Counted from the stretch's first letter, positions 17,577 to 27,082 are shown. The stretch: 48,815 bases of DNA from Bacillus sp. JCM 19041 (GCA_001310375.1 BAXC01000023.1:1-48815); one strand, 5' to 3'. Notes: generated by a model from the sequence alone, not told the origin. Made by a program: numbers and translations.

Positions 17577-18129
17577 TTAAACAGGGTTATTTTTATTATA
17601 TTGTGCATATTCTTTTTTTAATAAACCCATTTGAACGATATCTTGCCATTCACCTTGCCTGTATAAGGCTTCTCTACTCATTCCTTCATGCTTAAAACCA
17701 AACTTTTCGTAAAGGTGGATGGCTTTTTGATTAGCGGAAAATACTCTTAAAAAAAACACGATGCAAATTTAATTCTAGAAAAGCATAATCAAGTAGTAAG
17801 TTTAATGCTTCTGTCCCATACCCTTTGCCCCAACTGTTCTTATCGCCAAGGTCAATAATACATTCCGCATTGCGGTTTTTTGAATCGATGTGAATGAGCG
17901 ACGTAATACCGATTGGTTGATCGGTTTCTCTTTCTTCAATAATATAGCTTTTTGATGTATTCGTACCAAGAATAACCGTTTCGACAAAGGATTTCGTTTC
18001 TTCATATGTATACAGATCAAGAGCAGGACTTGTTGAAATCATTACATCGATGTCGTTGCGCCAAGTATGATAGACACGGATGTCTTCCTCAATCATTTTG
18101 CGCAAGCGTATTCTTTCAGAAACAAACAT
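17577..18129 (-). CDS. GNAT-family N-acetyltransferase, RimJ/RimL-like (frameshifted)
   Basis: Transfers acetyl from acetyl-CoA to an amine, target unknown. The first segment (18129 down to 17731) contains RIRLRKMIEEDIRVYHTWRND, a substrate-side motif of RimJ/RimL-type enzymes, and the acetyl-CoA loop WGKGYGTEAL. The C-terminal part in another frame has VFSANQKAIHLYEKFGFKHE, the last conserved motif. The break lies in a run of eight T (minus strand) at 17751-17758. Removing one base gives HRVFFLRVFSANQKA, as in homologues, and about 183 residues. AAGGAGG precedes the ATG. Confidence 0.82.
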
Positions 18130-18367
18130 AGAAAACCTCCTTATAAATAAAAGATTAGTAATAGTTTACCATATTCATCGAGCCGTCTGTGAAATGTTTC
18201 GAGAATTGAAAATAGATATACGAAAAACGAATACGAGTAATTGGAAGTCAATATAAAAACGGGTAACTTATCAGAAGCAGTTGATAAATGAAGCAATGTG
18301 CTGCATGAAAAAACCTCAACGAAGATCATGGGGAGCAGATTGGTAAAGTAAGTACTCTAAAACCAAC

Positions 18368-18396
18368 TTGAACAATGAGTTTAATAAGAATAGTAT
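18368..18396 (+). promoter_or_regulatory. Sigma-A-type promoter of the LysR gene
   Basis: TTGAAC (18368-18373) and TAGTAT (18391-18396) are separated by exactly 17 bases, 31 bases before the LysR start codon. Confidence 0.65.
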
Positions 18397-18426
18397 GGAG
18401 AAAAGGTGGCAAGAAAGGAGATAGAA

Positions 18427-19327
18427 ATGGATTTACGCAGCATAAAAACATTTCAAACAATTGTTAAACATAGAAGCTTTCAAAAAGCAGCTGAGGAGCT
18501 TTCTTACGCACAGTCAACAATTACGATGCAAATAAAGAAACTTGAAAAAGAATTTGGAGCTACTTTAATCGAGAGAGGAAAACCATTTCAACTTACTGAA
18601 GCAGGAAGATTATTACTCGTCCATGGGGAGTTATTGCTTAAAGATTATGATGTGCTTCAAGATGTGATGGGCGCGTTGATTAATGGAGAATCTGGTCATA
18701 TACGGATTGGAGCAATGGAACCAGCAGCTAGCTTTCGATTACCTGATCTAATTGCCTCTTTCTACAAGAAGTATCCACGAGTCAATGTTAGTATTCATAT
18801 CGAGAGCAGTAGAAAACTTATAGAGATGGTTCAAGAAGGACAGGTTGATTTGGCAATTGGCACGGCTCCTGATACGTTATCAGCGGTACATTTTCTTCCC
18901 TTATTTGAAGAACCAATTGCTATTTTAATACCAACAATCCATGCGCTTAGCAAAGAAGAAGAGGTTAATCTTAGTCAACTTGAAGATGAGCAGATTCTGA
19001 TAACCACAGCTGCTTGTCCGTTTCGTCGTAATTTAGAAAAACAAATGATTGACCAAGGGTTGCGCCCGTCTTATCGAATGGAGATAAGTAATATGCTTGC
19101 TTTAAAACATTATGTTCAAGCGGGTTATGGGATAGCAGCGGTTCCAATCATTGCGGCTGCACCACCACCAGAAGGAACGGTATTAAAAAAAAATGCTGTC
19201 ATTCGAACGAGATTTAACAGTTGGTTTGCTTCGAAATAAAGAGAAATCATATGGAGAGAGTGCGATTACTTTTTTTATTGAGTTGCTTATAAAGGAATTG
19301 TCAAAGGATGAGAGTGAAATTCAATAA
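18427..19327 (+). CDS. LysR-family transcriptional regulator (frameshifted near C-terminus)
   Basis: The N-terminal winged helix-turn-helix is clear: MDLRSIKTFQTIVKHRSFQK, AAEELSYAQSTITMQIKKLE, FGATLIERG. The effector domain (GHIRIGAMEPAASFRLPDLI, YGIAAVPI) is PBP-like. ATG 18427 follows AAAGGAG (18414-18420). The frame stops at 19239, but a shift in the run of nine As at about 19186-19194 restores a normal LysR tail (LTVGLLRNKEKSYGESAITF, then FIELLIKELS) ending at 19327. Adjacent to and upstream of the sulfonate genes in the same direction, it is the likely regulator of that operon, in the manner of CysL/Cbl-type activators; the effector is unknown. Confidence 0.85.
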
Positions 19328-19436
19328 AAGTGAATTGTATGTTCATTTTTTTCAATTATACAAAATTGATGTGTTGCGATATAGTATTATTATTCCGATG
19401 AGTTAACTTTACTTTAAAAAGGTGGTGTTGTGCAAA

Positions 19437-19979
19437 TTGAGTACAATAACAGTTATTTATGGAGGGAACAACAAGGAGTCGCGGCTAATGGGACTCTACG
19501 AAAAAATTATTAAAGCCTTTGGCAATCATGGGAAAAAAGTGGAGAGTATTTTTGTAGCAGATTTGCCTGCTGATGATTTAATATCTGCAAATTATTTAAG
19601 TACTGCGATCCAGGTGGCAAATGAGAAAGTAAGGAAGGCAGATATCGTCGTTGTCCTTACACCTGTTTACAAAGCATCTTACTCTGGGATATTAAAAACA
19701 TATTTAGATTTACTTCCTCAAAAAGCATTGGTTCATAAAGCTGTTATACCTGTAGCAATTGGAGGGACTTTTGGGCATTTACTTGCAATTGATTATGCAA
19801 TTAAGCCTGTTCTCTCTGCACTTGGGGCAACAACAATTTTTACCGGTGCCTTTGTTATCGATCAAGATATTAAACGGACGAATGTGGGTTTTGAACTGCC
19901 TAAAGAAATTGATCAACGAATTACCACTGAAGTGGAACGAGCACTTGCTGTGGATCAGTTAGGTATTTTAACCGACTAA
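19437..19979 (+). CDS. ssuE: NADPH-dependent FMN reductase (SsuE-like)
   Basis: Flavodoxin-like reductase that would deliver FMNH2 to the two monooxygenases encoded downstream. It has the phosphate-binding loop region TVIYGGNNKESRLMGL, then TPVYKASYSGILKTYLDLLP, a signature of the NADPH-dependent FMN reductase family, and GGTFGHLLAIDYA. The frame is open to 19422, but TTG 19437 gives the family-like start MSTITVIYGG at the right distance from AAGGTGGTG. 180 residues, intact. First gene of the ssu-like operon. Confidence 0.85.
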   Translation: MSTITVIYGGNNKESRLMGLYEKIIKAFGNHGKKVESIFVADLPADDLISANYLSTAIQVANEKVRKADIVVVLTPVYKASYSGILKTYLDLLPQKALVHKAVIPVAIGGTFGHLLAIDYAIKPVLSALGATTIFTGAFVIDQDIKRTNVGFELPKEIDQRITTEVERALAVDQLGILTD

Positions 19980-20006
19980 ACTCATAAGAAAAGAGGGTTC
20001 TTGCAG

Positions 20007-21325
20007 TTGAAGAGAAACGAAATGAAGTTAGGCGTCTTTTTAATGGGTGCGGGTCATCATATTGGTTCTTGGAGACATCCTAATGCGAACGCGAACGCAT
20101 TTGAGGACATCAATTTTTACAAAGAGATGGCGCAGTTAGCTGAAAAAGGCAAACTAGATATGCTTTTTATTAGCGATGCGCTATCACTTACAAAAAAAAG
20201 CCATCCATCAGAATTAGTCCGTTTTGAACCGTTAACACTCATCTCTGCGCTTGCTATGACGACAAAGCATATTGGACTCGCTGCTACTGCTAGTACAACA
20301 TACAATGAGCCTTTTCATATCGCTCGTAAATTTGCCTCTATTGATCATATTAGCAATGGAAGAACAGCGTGGAATATCGTTACCTCTTATTATGAAGGGG
20401 AAGCAAGGAATTTTGGTGACTTGCCTCATCCAAGCCATGCTAAGAGATATGGACGTGCAGCAGAGTTTATTGAAGTCGTCAAAAAGCTATGGAACAGTTG
20501 GGAAGAGGAAGCATTAGTACGTGATAAAAAAAGTGGCATTTATTTTAACCCAGATAAAGTCCAGCAAACGAACCATAAAGGGGCACATTTTTCAGTTCAA
20601 GGTCCTTTAAATGCATCTGCCCTCCCGCAAGGACAGCCCGTATTGATTCAGGCAGGTTCGTCCTCTTATGGAGTCGAATTTGCAGCGCGTTATGCGGAAG
20701 TGGTCTTTACTGCGCAACAAACGCTAGAAGAAGCTCAAACTTTTTATCAGATTATTAAAAACAAGGCTAAGGAGAATGGTAGGGACCAGATCAATTGTTG
20801 GTTATGCCTGGGATTTCACCTATCGTGGCAAATACAGAGGCTGAAGCTATTGCTATTTATGGAGAGTTACAAGAGTTATTGGATGAAGAAATTAGCCTCG
20901 CCTTTCTATCTGATTACCTTGGAGGTTTAGCGTTTTCTCCAAAGCAGCTTGATGAGCCATTGCCAAAGGAAATACCTGAATCAAATGGTAATCGCAGTCG
21001 GCGTGATTTAATTGTGGAAATTGCAAGAAGAGAAGAGCTAACTGTTCGGGAGTTGGCAAAACGAGTAGCTGGTTCAAGAGGGCACTATATTATTTGCGGA
21101 ACGCCGGAAATGATAGCCGATACTTTAGTGAGTTGGTTTAAAAACAAAGGGGCGGACGGCTTTAATTTAATGTTTCCATACTATCCTACTTTAATGGAAA
21201 CGTTTATTGATCGTGTAGTACCTATCTTGCAAGAAAGAGGATTTTTTCGTAAGGAATATAGTGGTGTGACATTACGGGACCACCTCGGACTTCGGCAAAA
21301 ACAAGTAGAATTCATTTCAGACTAG
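20007..21325 (+). CDS. FMN-dependent monooxygenase, NtaA/SnaA/DszA/DmoA class (frameshifted)
   Basis: Luciferase-like two-component monooxygenase of the long class (about 440 residues). Features: LGVFLMGAGHHIGSWRHP at the N-terminus, DMLFISDAL, RFEPLTLISALAMTT, TAWNIVTSYYEGEARNFG, and QAGSSSYGVEFAARYAEVVF, all typical of this class. The C-terminal segment (from about 20797) includes GTPEMIADTLVSWF and GADGFNLMFPYYP. A single indel at CAATTGTTGGTTATGCC splits the two parts. TTG 20007 lies nine bases after AAGAGGG. Relatives oxidise chelators, dimethyl sulfide or dibenzothiophene sulfone; in this operon an organosulfur substrate is likely. Confidence 0.85.
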
Positions 21326-21338
21326 AGGGGTGGTATAA

Positions 21339-21689
21339 ATGCCAATCGCATTTACATTAAACAATGAAGAAAAAGCAGTACCAATTACGGAGGCTGATGT
21401 CATTCGTATTTATGATGAGAATGTAAAGAACTCAACTGATTACGCCAATCCAGCAAATGAAGTTCAGAGCGGAAAAAGGTCTGTGACTGTAAGATTTATT
21501 CTTGAAAAAGGAGCAAAGGTAATCGTAGCTCCTCCAGAAACATTTTGTGAGATCTCTTATAGTCTTGCTCTAGAACAAGAGGTTAAGTTCATTCAAGTCA
21601 AAAAGAAAGAGTCCTATGATCAAATTCTTGGAAAAGAATTTGTCTATCAAAATGAACTTCCAGAAAGAGATATTTTACCTAGTTTATAA
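21339..21689 (+). CDS. Unknown 116-residue protein in the sulfonate operon
   Basis: I do not recognise it. It is a small alpha/beta protein with no signal peptide or membrane helix. It begins [20 protein letters not shown] and has a VIRIYDEN strand, a [20 protein letters not shown] stretch and a [20 protein letters not shown] end. The order of elements (a strand, 'IYDE', then V-rich strand with a helix and a second strand) loosely recalls NifX/dinitrogenase-cofactor-binding-like folds, but this is weak. AGGGGTGG precedes the ATG. It sits 14 bases after the monooxygenase gene and before the ABC ATPase gene, so it is surely co-transcribed. Confidence 0.6.
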   Translation: MPIAFTLNNEEKAVPITEADVIRIYDENVKNSTDYANPANEVQSGKRSVTVRFILEKGAKVIVAPPETFCEISYSLALEQEVKFIQVKKKESYDQILGKEFVYQNELPERDILPSL

Positions 21690-21706
21690 GGAAAGGAGGA
21701 GCATTG

Positions 21707-22474
21707 ATGGCAAGAAAGGAAAAGGGTGCTTCGCTTCATATTCAATCGTTGGAAAAACGATATGATTCAAATCTTGTGTTAAAAGGAATCGATCTTTCTG
21801 TGGGAAGTGGGGAGTTTATTGCAGTGGTCGGCAAAAGTGGTTGTGGGAAAAGTACTTTATTGCGTCACATTGCAGGCCTTGAGGAGCCGTCGAATGGAGA
21901 TATTCTCTACAATGGACAACGTTTAAAAGGTTTAAATCCTTCGACTCGATTTATGTTTCAAGAAGCCCGCTTGCTTCCTTGGCAAAATATTTTAGCAAAT
22001 GTAGGAGTCGGCTTTCAGTTAGTGGGAAACTGGAAAGAGGAAGCGGGAAAATTGTTGAATGAAGTAGGCTTAAGCGAACGAGGTTTAGAATGGCCTTCTG
22101 TTCTTTCAGGAGGACAGAAGCAACGTGTTGCTTTAGCACGTGCGCTTGCTGGTGGGCCGAGTCTGCTACTGTTTGATGAACCACTTGGTGCACTTGATGC
22201 GCTAACTCGCTTAGAGATGCAGCGGTTAATTGAGTCGTTGTGGCTAGAAAATCAGTTTACTGCGGTACTCGTTACTCATGACGTAAGTGAGGCGGTAGCG
22301 CTTGCTGATCGCGTCATTGTCATTGATAACGGAATCATTGTGTTGGACCGAAAAGTCGAGTTACCTCGTCCGAGAATCCAAACAACAGCAGCATTTGTAG
22401 ACATTCAAGAGGAAGTGTTAAATCAGCTTTTAGGTGAACCAACGACAGTGGTGAAAGATGTACTTGTGTTGTAA
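21707..22474 (+). CDS. ssuB: ABC transporter ATP-binding protein (SsuB/TauB type)
   Basis: Energises uptake of aliphatic sulfonates or a similar anion with the permease and lipoprotein encoded downstream. Walker [14 protein letters not shown]-loop [12 protein letters not shown] (typical of nitrate/sulfonate/taurine importers), signature [15 protein letters not shown], Walker [14 protein letters not shown] and switch His in VTHDVSEAV. 255 residues. ATG 21707 follows AAAGGAGG. Intact. Confidence 0.9.
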   Translation: MARKEKGASLHIQSLEKRYDSNLVLKGIDLSVGSGEFIAVVGKSGCGKSTLLRHIAGLEEPSNGDILYNGQRLKGLNPSTRFMFQEARLLPWQNILANVGVGFQLVGNWKEEAGKLLNEVGLSERGLEWPSVLSGGQKQRVALARALAGGPSLLLFDEPLGALDALTRLEMQRLIESLWLENQFTAVLVTHDVSEAVALADRVIVIDNGIIVLDRKVELPRPRIQTTAAFVDIQEEVLNQLLGEPTTVVKDVLVL

Positions 22475-22501
22475 GAAATCAAAGAATAGAGGAGGCAAAG
22501 T

Positions 22502-23602
22502 ATGGTTGAATTTATAACAATGGCACCAACATCAGGTGATGGAACAAGCATTGCATCTGGAAATGCCGGTTGGACAGATGCAAAAGGAGCAACAGAACGA
22601 AAACCGTCTATAGAGTACATTCAAGCGATTGCAAAAGCAGCTGAAAAAGGTGGTTTTAACTCACTTTTATTGCCAACTGGAACGGGCTGCCTTGATTCAG
22701 TAACGGTAGCCGCAAATCTAATCAGCCATACAAAAACGTTGAAATTCTTGTTTGCGGCGAGGCCGGGAGTAATGTCGCCAACTACATTCGCAAAACAGTT
22801 TGCAACAATAGACAACTGGTCTGAAGGAAGGGCTCAAGTAAATATCGTAACGGGGGGGTCTCCGGAAGAACTTGCGGGTTATGGTGATTTTATACCTCAT
22901 GATACAAGATATCGCCGAACAGAAGAGTACATCCATCTTTTAAAAAGGTTGTTCTCTGAAGATTCTGTTACGCATGAGGGTGAATTTTACAAACTGGAGA
23001 ATGCCTCTGTTTTTCCACCTTTGAAGCAAGGGAGACCACAAATTTATTTTGGTGGAGCATCGGAGGCAGGAAAAACAGCGGCTGCTAAATACGCAGACGT
23101 ATATATGATGTGGGGCGAGACAGTAGAAAACACAAGAGAGCGAATAGAAGAGATGAAACAACTTTATAGAGAAGCTGGACGCTCTGCTAGCTATAGTGTT
23201 TCTTTTCAAGTCGTTCTTGGAAAAACAGAAAAAGAAGCATGGAGAAATGCCGAAACGCTTATCCAACATCTGTCCCCAGAAGCACTTGCTCAAAAAAAGG
23301 CTGATCGGCAAAAAGGGGATTCAATCGGAGTGAATAGACTGCATGATTTAATGGAATCGGGACGTAAGAATAACTTTGTCATTGGACCCAATGTATGGGC
23401 GGGTTTAACGCAAGTGTTATCTGGAAATTCGATTGCCTTAGTTGGTACCCCAGATCAAGTGGCAGATCGTGTAGCTGAATTTATTGGCTTGGGTTTTGAT
23501 AAAGTGCTATTGCGAGGCTTTCCACATTTGGAGTTAATAACGGAAATTGGCCAAGAAGTTATTCCTCGGGTTAAACAGCGGCTGGCAGTTTCTAGCAGCT
23601 AG
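22502..23602 (+). CDS. ssuD: Alkanesulfonate monooxygenase, SsuD-like
   Basis: FMNH2-dependent enzyme releasing sulfite from alkanesulfonates. The protein has the bacterial luciferase fold with AAEKGGFNSLLLPTGTGCLD, KFLFAARPGVMSPTTFAKQ, SEGRAQVNIVTGGSPEE, LAGYGDFIPHDTRYRRTEEY and VLLRGFPHLEL, all conserved in SsuD. 366 residues, intact. It carries IASGNAGWTDAKG in place of a more usual N-terminus, so the substrate range may differ. AGGAGGC precedes the ATG. Confidence 0.88.
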   Translation: MVEFITMAPTSGDGTSIASGNAGWTDAKGATERKPSIEYIQAIAKAAEKGGFNSLLLPTGTGCLDSVTVAANLISHTKTLKFLFAARPGVMSPTTFAKQFATIDNWSEGRAQVNIVTGGSPEELAGYGDFIPHDTRYRRTEEYIHLLKRLFSEDSVTHEGEFYKLENASVFPPLKQGRPQIYFGGASEAGKTAAAKYADVYMMWGETVENTRERIEEMKQLYREAGRSASYSVSFQVVLGKTEKEAWRNAETLIQHLSPEALAQKKADRQKGDSIGVNRLHDLMESGRKNNFVIGPNVWAGLTQVLSGNSIALVGTPDQVADRVAEFIGLGFDKVLLRGFPHLELITEIGQEVIPRVKQRLAVSSS

Positions 23603-23612
23603 GAGGGATAGA

Positions 23613-24566
23613 ATGAAATGGTTTGCTACTTTAATAAGCATCATGCTGCTTATGCCCTTACTCTCCTCTTGCTCAAGCTCAAGTGATGCTGCGCCAAGCG
23701 GAGAAATTATAACGATTGGCTATCAAAAAGGGGCTCTTACTTTATCGTTGAAGGAAGATGTTGTTTTTCGATCAGAAATGGAAGAGTTAGGGTATGTTGT
23801 TGAATGGGCCGAATTTAATACGGGTAGTTCAACTCTTGAAGCACTGGGGAGTGGGAGTACAGATTTGGCGAATGCAGGAGATACCCCTTCTATCTATGCC
23901 CTTGCGAATGGCCAGCCAATTGATTATATCGCGGCTACGGATAATGCGTTTGAAAGCGAAGGGATTTTAGTGCGTCCGAATTCTGGAATCAATTCAATTG
24001 ATGACTTGGAAGGAAAACGAATTGCATACAACCGTGCTTCAATCGCCCAGTATTTGCTTTTTAAGGCGTTAGAAGCTGCTGATCTTACGTTTGAAGATAT
24101 CGAGACGGTTCATTTGGGTCCGTCCGATGCGAACATCGCTTTTGAAAGGGGAATGGTTGATGCATGGGTAACATGGGATCCATATTTGGCTGCGTCCGAA
24201 GGAAATGGAAATCGTGTGCTGGCTAATGCAGAAGGGCTTGTATCCTATCGGTCTTTCTTTTTTGCAAATAGTAGATTTGCAAGTGAACATCCACAAGCGG
24301 TTCATGCATATATCGAAGCGTTACAAAGAATTGGCCAGGAAATTGAGGCTGATCCTAGTGATGCTGCAGCGATTATGGAGAAAGCAACAGGATTGCCACA
24401 TGATACATGGGAAACGATCCTGCAACGAAATAACAATGTGCCTAGTTATGTAGATGAAGATGCGATTTCAGATTTACAGGCTCAAGTAAATGATCTGCTA
24501 GATATAGGATTGCTTGATTCAGAAGTGATTATTGCTGATCATGTATGGAGGACAGGAAATGAATAA
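23613..24566 (+). CDS. ssuA: Sulfonate ABC transporter substrate-binding lipoprotein
   Basis: Extracellular lipoprotein, lipobox LLSSC with Cys20, then a Ser-rich linker and a nitrate/sulfonate/bicarbonate-binding (NMT1/SsuA) domain: IGYQKGALTLSLK, EWAEFNTGSSTLEALGSGST, GDTPSIYALANGQPIDYIAA and VDAWVTWDPYLAASE. The frame is open further upstream, but ATG 23613 follows TAGGAGGGA, overlapping the ssuD stop, and starts the signal peptide. 317 residues. It overlaps the permease start by eight bases. Confidence 0.9.
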   Translation: MKWFATLISIMLLMPLLSSCSSSSDAAPSGEIITIGYQKGALTLSLKEDVVFRSEMEELGYVVEWAEFNTGSSTLEALGSGSTDLANAGDTPSIYALANGQPIDYIAATDNAFESEGILVRPNSGINSIDDLEGKRIAYNRASIAQYLLFKALEAADLTFEDIETVHLGPSDANIAFERGMVDAWVTWDPYLAASEGNGNRVLANAEGLVSYRSFFFANSRFASEHPQAVHAYIEALQRIGQEIEADPSDAAAIMEKATGLPHDTWETILQRNNNVPSYVDEDAISDLQAQVNDLLDIGLLDSEVIIADHVWRTGNE

Positions 24567-25335
24567 ATCATTGCTAGGATATCAACGAAGGGTTGCTCCT
24601 TGGATTTTGCCATTGGTTTTACTAGTGAGCTGGCAAATTATGAGCATCAATGGTTTGTTTTCAAATTTACTAGCGAGTCCACTCGATGTAATAACGGCAG
24701 GGTGGAGAATGGCGGCAAACGGCGAATTATTTAATCACTTGGTTATAAGTTTCTATCGGGCATTTATTGGATTTTTAATCGGTGGTGGAATCGGTCTTTT
24801 TCTTGGTATTTTGAACGGTATGTCTTCTTTTGCACAAAGGTATTTGGATACAACAATCCAAATGCTTCGTAACGTCCCTAATTTGGCGCTGATACCCCTC
24901 GTAATTATTTATTTAGGAGTAGGTGAGGGAGCGAAAATCTTTTTGGTTACTGCGGGTGTTTTATTTCCCGTTTATATTAATACGTATCACGGCATTCGGT
25001 CGATTGATCCAAACATGCTAGAAATGAGCCGCATGTATGGATTATCTAAATGGAAGAGGTTTACAAAAGTGATATTCCCAGGTGCCCTCCCTTCCATTTT
25101 AGTGGGTGTACGGTACGCACTTGGAGTTATGTGGGTGACATTAATTGTTGCGGAAACGATTGCCGCTACATCTGGAATTGGTTATATGTCAATGAATGCA
25201 AGAGAGTTTATGCAAATTGATGTGATTATATTGGCAATTGTGCTTTATGCATTGCTTGGAAAGCTAGCGGATTGGCTTGCCGGAAGAGCAGAGCAACGGC
25301 TTTTACGTTGGAACCCTGCATATTCTAAAAAGTAA
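24559..25335 (+). CDS. ssuC: Sulfonate ABC transporter permease
   Basis: Membrane component of the importer with six helices: PWILPLVLLVSWQIMS first, then the binding-protein-dependent permease motif region with TYHGIRSIDPNMLEMSRMYG and ALPSILVGVRYALGVMWVTL, the EAA-type loop contacting the ATPase. ATG 24559 lies within the end of ssuA after GGAGGACA; the upstream frame (from 24532) is not needed. 258 residues. Last gene of the operon, followed by a strong terminator. Confidence 0.9.
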   Translation: MNKSLLGYQRRVAPWILPLVLLVSWQIMSINGLFSNLLASPLDVITAGWRMAANGELFNHLVISFYRAFIGFLIGGGIGLFLGILNGMSSFAQRYLDTTIQMLRNVPNLALIPLVIIYLGVGEGAKIFLVTAGVLFPVYINTYHGIRSIDPNMLEMSRMYGLSKWKRFTKVIFPGALPSILVGVRYALGVMWVTLIVAETIAATSGIGYMSMNAREFMQIDVIILAIVLYALLGKLADWLAGRAEQRLLRWNPAYSKK

Positions 25336-25340
25336 ACAGA

Positions 25341-25374
25341 CCTTCATGCCTTTTAACAGCATGAAGGTTTTTTT
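25341..25374 (+). terminator. Terminator of the ssu-like operon
   Basis: Stem CCTTCATGC / GCATGAAGG with a 9-base loop and seven Ts. Confidence 0.9.
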
Positions 25375-25409
25375 GTTATGAAACTTGCGTATGTACACTT
25401 AATATTGTA

Positions 25410-25429
25410 ATATGAGCATATAATCATAT
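25410..25429 (+). promoter_or_regulatory. CzrA/SmtB-type operator overlapping a -10 box
   Basis: ATATGAGCATATAATCATAT has the inverted ends ATATGA and TCATAT that mark operators of ArsR-family zinc sensors such as CzrA. The middle contains TATAAT (25419-25424), so repressor binding would cover the -10 element. It lies 17 bases before the repressor gene. Confidence 0.7.
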
Positions 25430-25446
25430 ATTGAGGGTGTGGAGCA

Positions 25447-25752
25447 ATGAAGGATGGCTATTTTGATCTTGATGAAGAGACATTGTTTATCGTATCACAA
25501 ACATTTAAAGCACTAAGTGATCCAACACGGATTCGAATTCTTCACTTATTAGCTGAGAAAGAGTGTGCGGTCGGCGAAATCGTTGAAGAGTTGTCGCTTG
25601 GGCAGTCAACGGTATCCCACCAACTGCGATTTTTAAAAAATTTAAGGCTTGTGAAATCACGCCGTGTAGGCACATCAATCTATTATTCACCGGAAGATGA
25701 ACATGTGATGGATCTTTTGGAAACAACGATTAAGCACGCAAAACATGATTAG
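25447..25752 (+). CDS. czrA: ArsR-family metal-sensing repressor, CzrA-like
   Basis: 101-residue winged-helix protein: [20 protein letters not shown], then [20 protein letters not shown] (recognition helix) and [20 protein letters not shown]. The C-terminal helix ([18 protein letters not shown]) supplies the Asp/His/His pattern of alpha-5 zinc sites in CzrA/SmtB proteins. Binding of Zn(II) or Co(II) releases the operator. GAGGGTGTGGAG precedes the ATG. The operator in front and the efflux gene 11 bases behind make autoregulation of the pair very likely. Confidence 0.88.
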   Translation: MKDGYFDLDEETLFIVSQTFKALSDPTRIRILHLLAEKECAVGEIVEELSLGQSTVSHQLRFLKNLRLVKSRRVGTSIYYSPEDEHVMDLLETTIKHAKHD

Positions 25753-25763
25753 GAGGGAGCATC

Positions 25764-26698
25764 ATGGGCAAATCACATGACCACGATCATCATCATCATC
25801 ATCATCATGGTCCTGGTCACAGTCATATACACACAAATAATAAAAAAGTGTTACTGATTGCGTTTATTCTAATTACAGCCTTTATGGTGGTTGAGTTCGT
25901 TGGTGGATTATTGACGCAAAGCCTAGCATTGCTTGCTGATGCAGGTCATATGTTAAGTGATGCAATTGCACTTGGACTTGCATTATTTGCGTTTAAATTT
26001 GGTGAGAGAGCAGCGAGTCTTCGAAGACATTTGGTTATAAACGGTTTGAAATACTGGCCGCTTTCTTGAACGGGTTAACATTAATTGGTATTTCGCTTTT
26101 CATTATTTGGGAGGCAATCAATCGATTAGCAAATCCACCTGAAGTTGCTAGTATTGGTATGTTGACGATCGCAACAGTGGGGTTACTTGTTAATATTCTC
26201 GTTGCCTGGATCTTGATGAGAGGCTCTGATGTGAAAGGAAACTTGAATATGCGAGGTGCTTTTCTCCATGTATTAGGCGATTTGCTTGGTTCGGTTGGTG
26301 CAATTGTAGCAGGATTGCTGATTTTCTTCTTTGGTTGGGCGATTGCTGATCAGATAGCAAGTATGCTTGTTGCTATTCTAATCCTTGTGAGTGGTTACAG
26401 AGTAACAAAAGATTCGGTTCATGTATTAATGGAAGGGAAGCCGGAAACGATTCAAGTGAATGAAGTAAGAAGCAAGCTACAAGAATTACCAGGAGTGCTT
26501 CATATCCATGACCTTCACTTGTGGTCAATTACTTCTGATTTTCCTGCGTTATCCGCACATTTGGTTGTATCTGAAGAAGCTAAACGTGATCAGGTGTTGC
26601 AAGAAGCAAAGGAATTATTAGAACAAACCTTTCATATTGAACATTCTACGTTGCAACTTGAGGGTGAAACGATGCAATGCAGGAATGGCTGTAATTAA
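25764..26698 (+). CDS. czcD: CDF-family zinc/cobalt efflux protein, CzcD-like (frameshifted)
   Basis: Metal/proton antiporter of the plasma membrane. A His-rich N-terminus (HDHDHHHHHHHGPGHSHIH) is followed by helix 2 with ADAGHMLSDAIAL, which holds two of the metal-binding residues, and helix 5 with HVLGDLLGSVGA, which holds the others. The C-terminal cytoplasmic domain ends in HIHDLHLWSITSD and CRNGCN. Two segments join when one base is restored near 26017, giving AASSSKTFGYKRFEILAAFL, the conserved loop between helices 2 and 3. The repaired length is about 311 residues. Encoded right after its repressor. Confidence 0.9.
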
Positions 26699-26715
26699 AA
26701 GAAAACAGAACGAAT

Positions 26716-26750
26716 AGCGGGACTCGATGAATCTTGGTTCCCGCTTCTTA
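26716..26750 (+). terminator. Probable terminator after czcD
   Basis: Stem AGCGGGA (26716-26722) with TCCCGCT (26739-26745), a 16-base loop, and a weak TTCTTATC tail. Confidence 0.5.
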
Positions 26751-27009
26751 TCATTTGAATGACCTTTACATGTATCATAAAAAGTTGGTGTTTTGGTTTC
26801 TGGTTCATTAGAGAATTAGGGTTGATGGAAATTAAATTTCTATTATACGTAAGAACAAGGATAAAAGAGAGAGGGTTGCATATCCTAAAAAGTGAATTTA
26901 CAAAAATGACGGACAAATTGATTATTGCTTCTCTTTTTTGTTCGGATATAGAGGGTAAGATGTGCACATATAAGTGTATATGTGATAAACTAAACACGAA
27001 AACGTAAAG

Positions 27010-27082
27010 AACCTATGTGACTGGCGCAAAATGTGGATAACCACGAGGGAGCATAGGGATAAATGCCGTGCGCCTGGGCAGA
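27010..27082 (+). ncRNA. ZTP (pfl) riboswitch upstream of folD
   Basis: The region has the pfl pattern: CCTATG (27012-27017) pairing with CATAGG (27052-27057), the conserved GTGACTGGCGC, a small hairpin GTGG-ATAA-CCAC (27033-27044), GAGGGAGC, then after a linker the second conserved arm GTGCGCCTGGGCA (27068-27080), whose GCGCC can pair with the GGCGC. ZTP/ZMP binding reports 10-formyl-THF shortage, and folD is a classic target. Confidence 0.9.
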
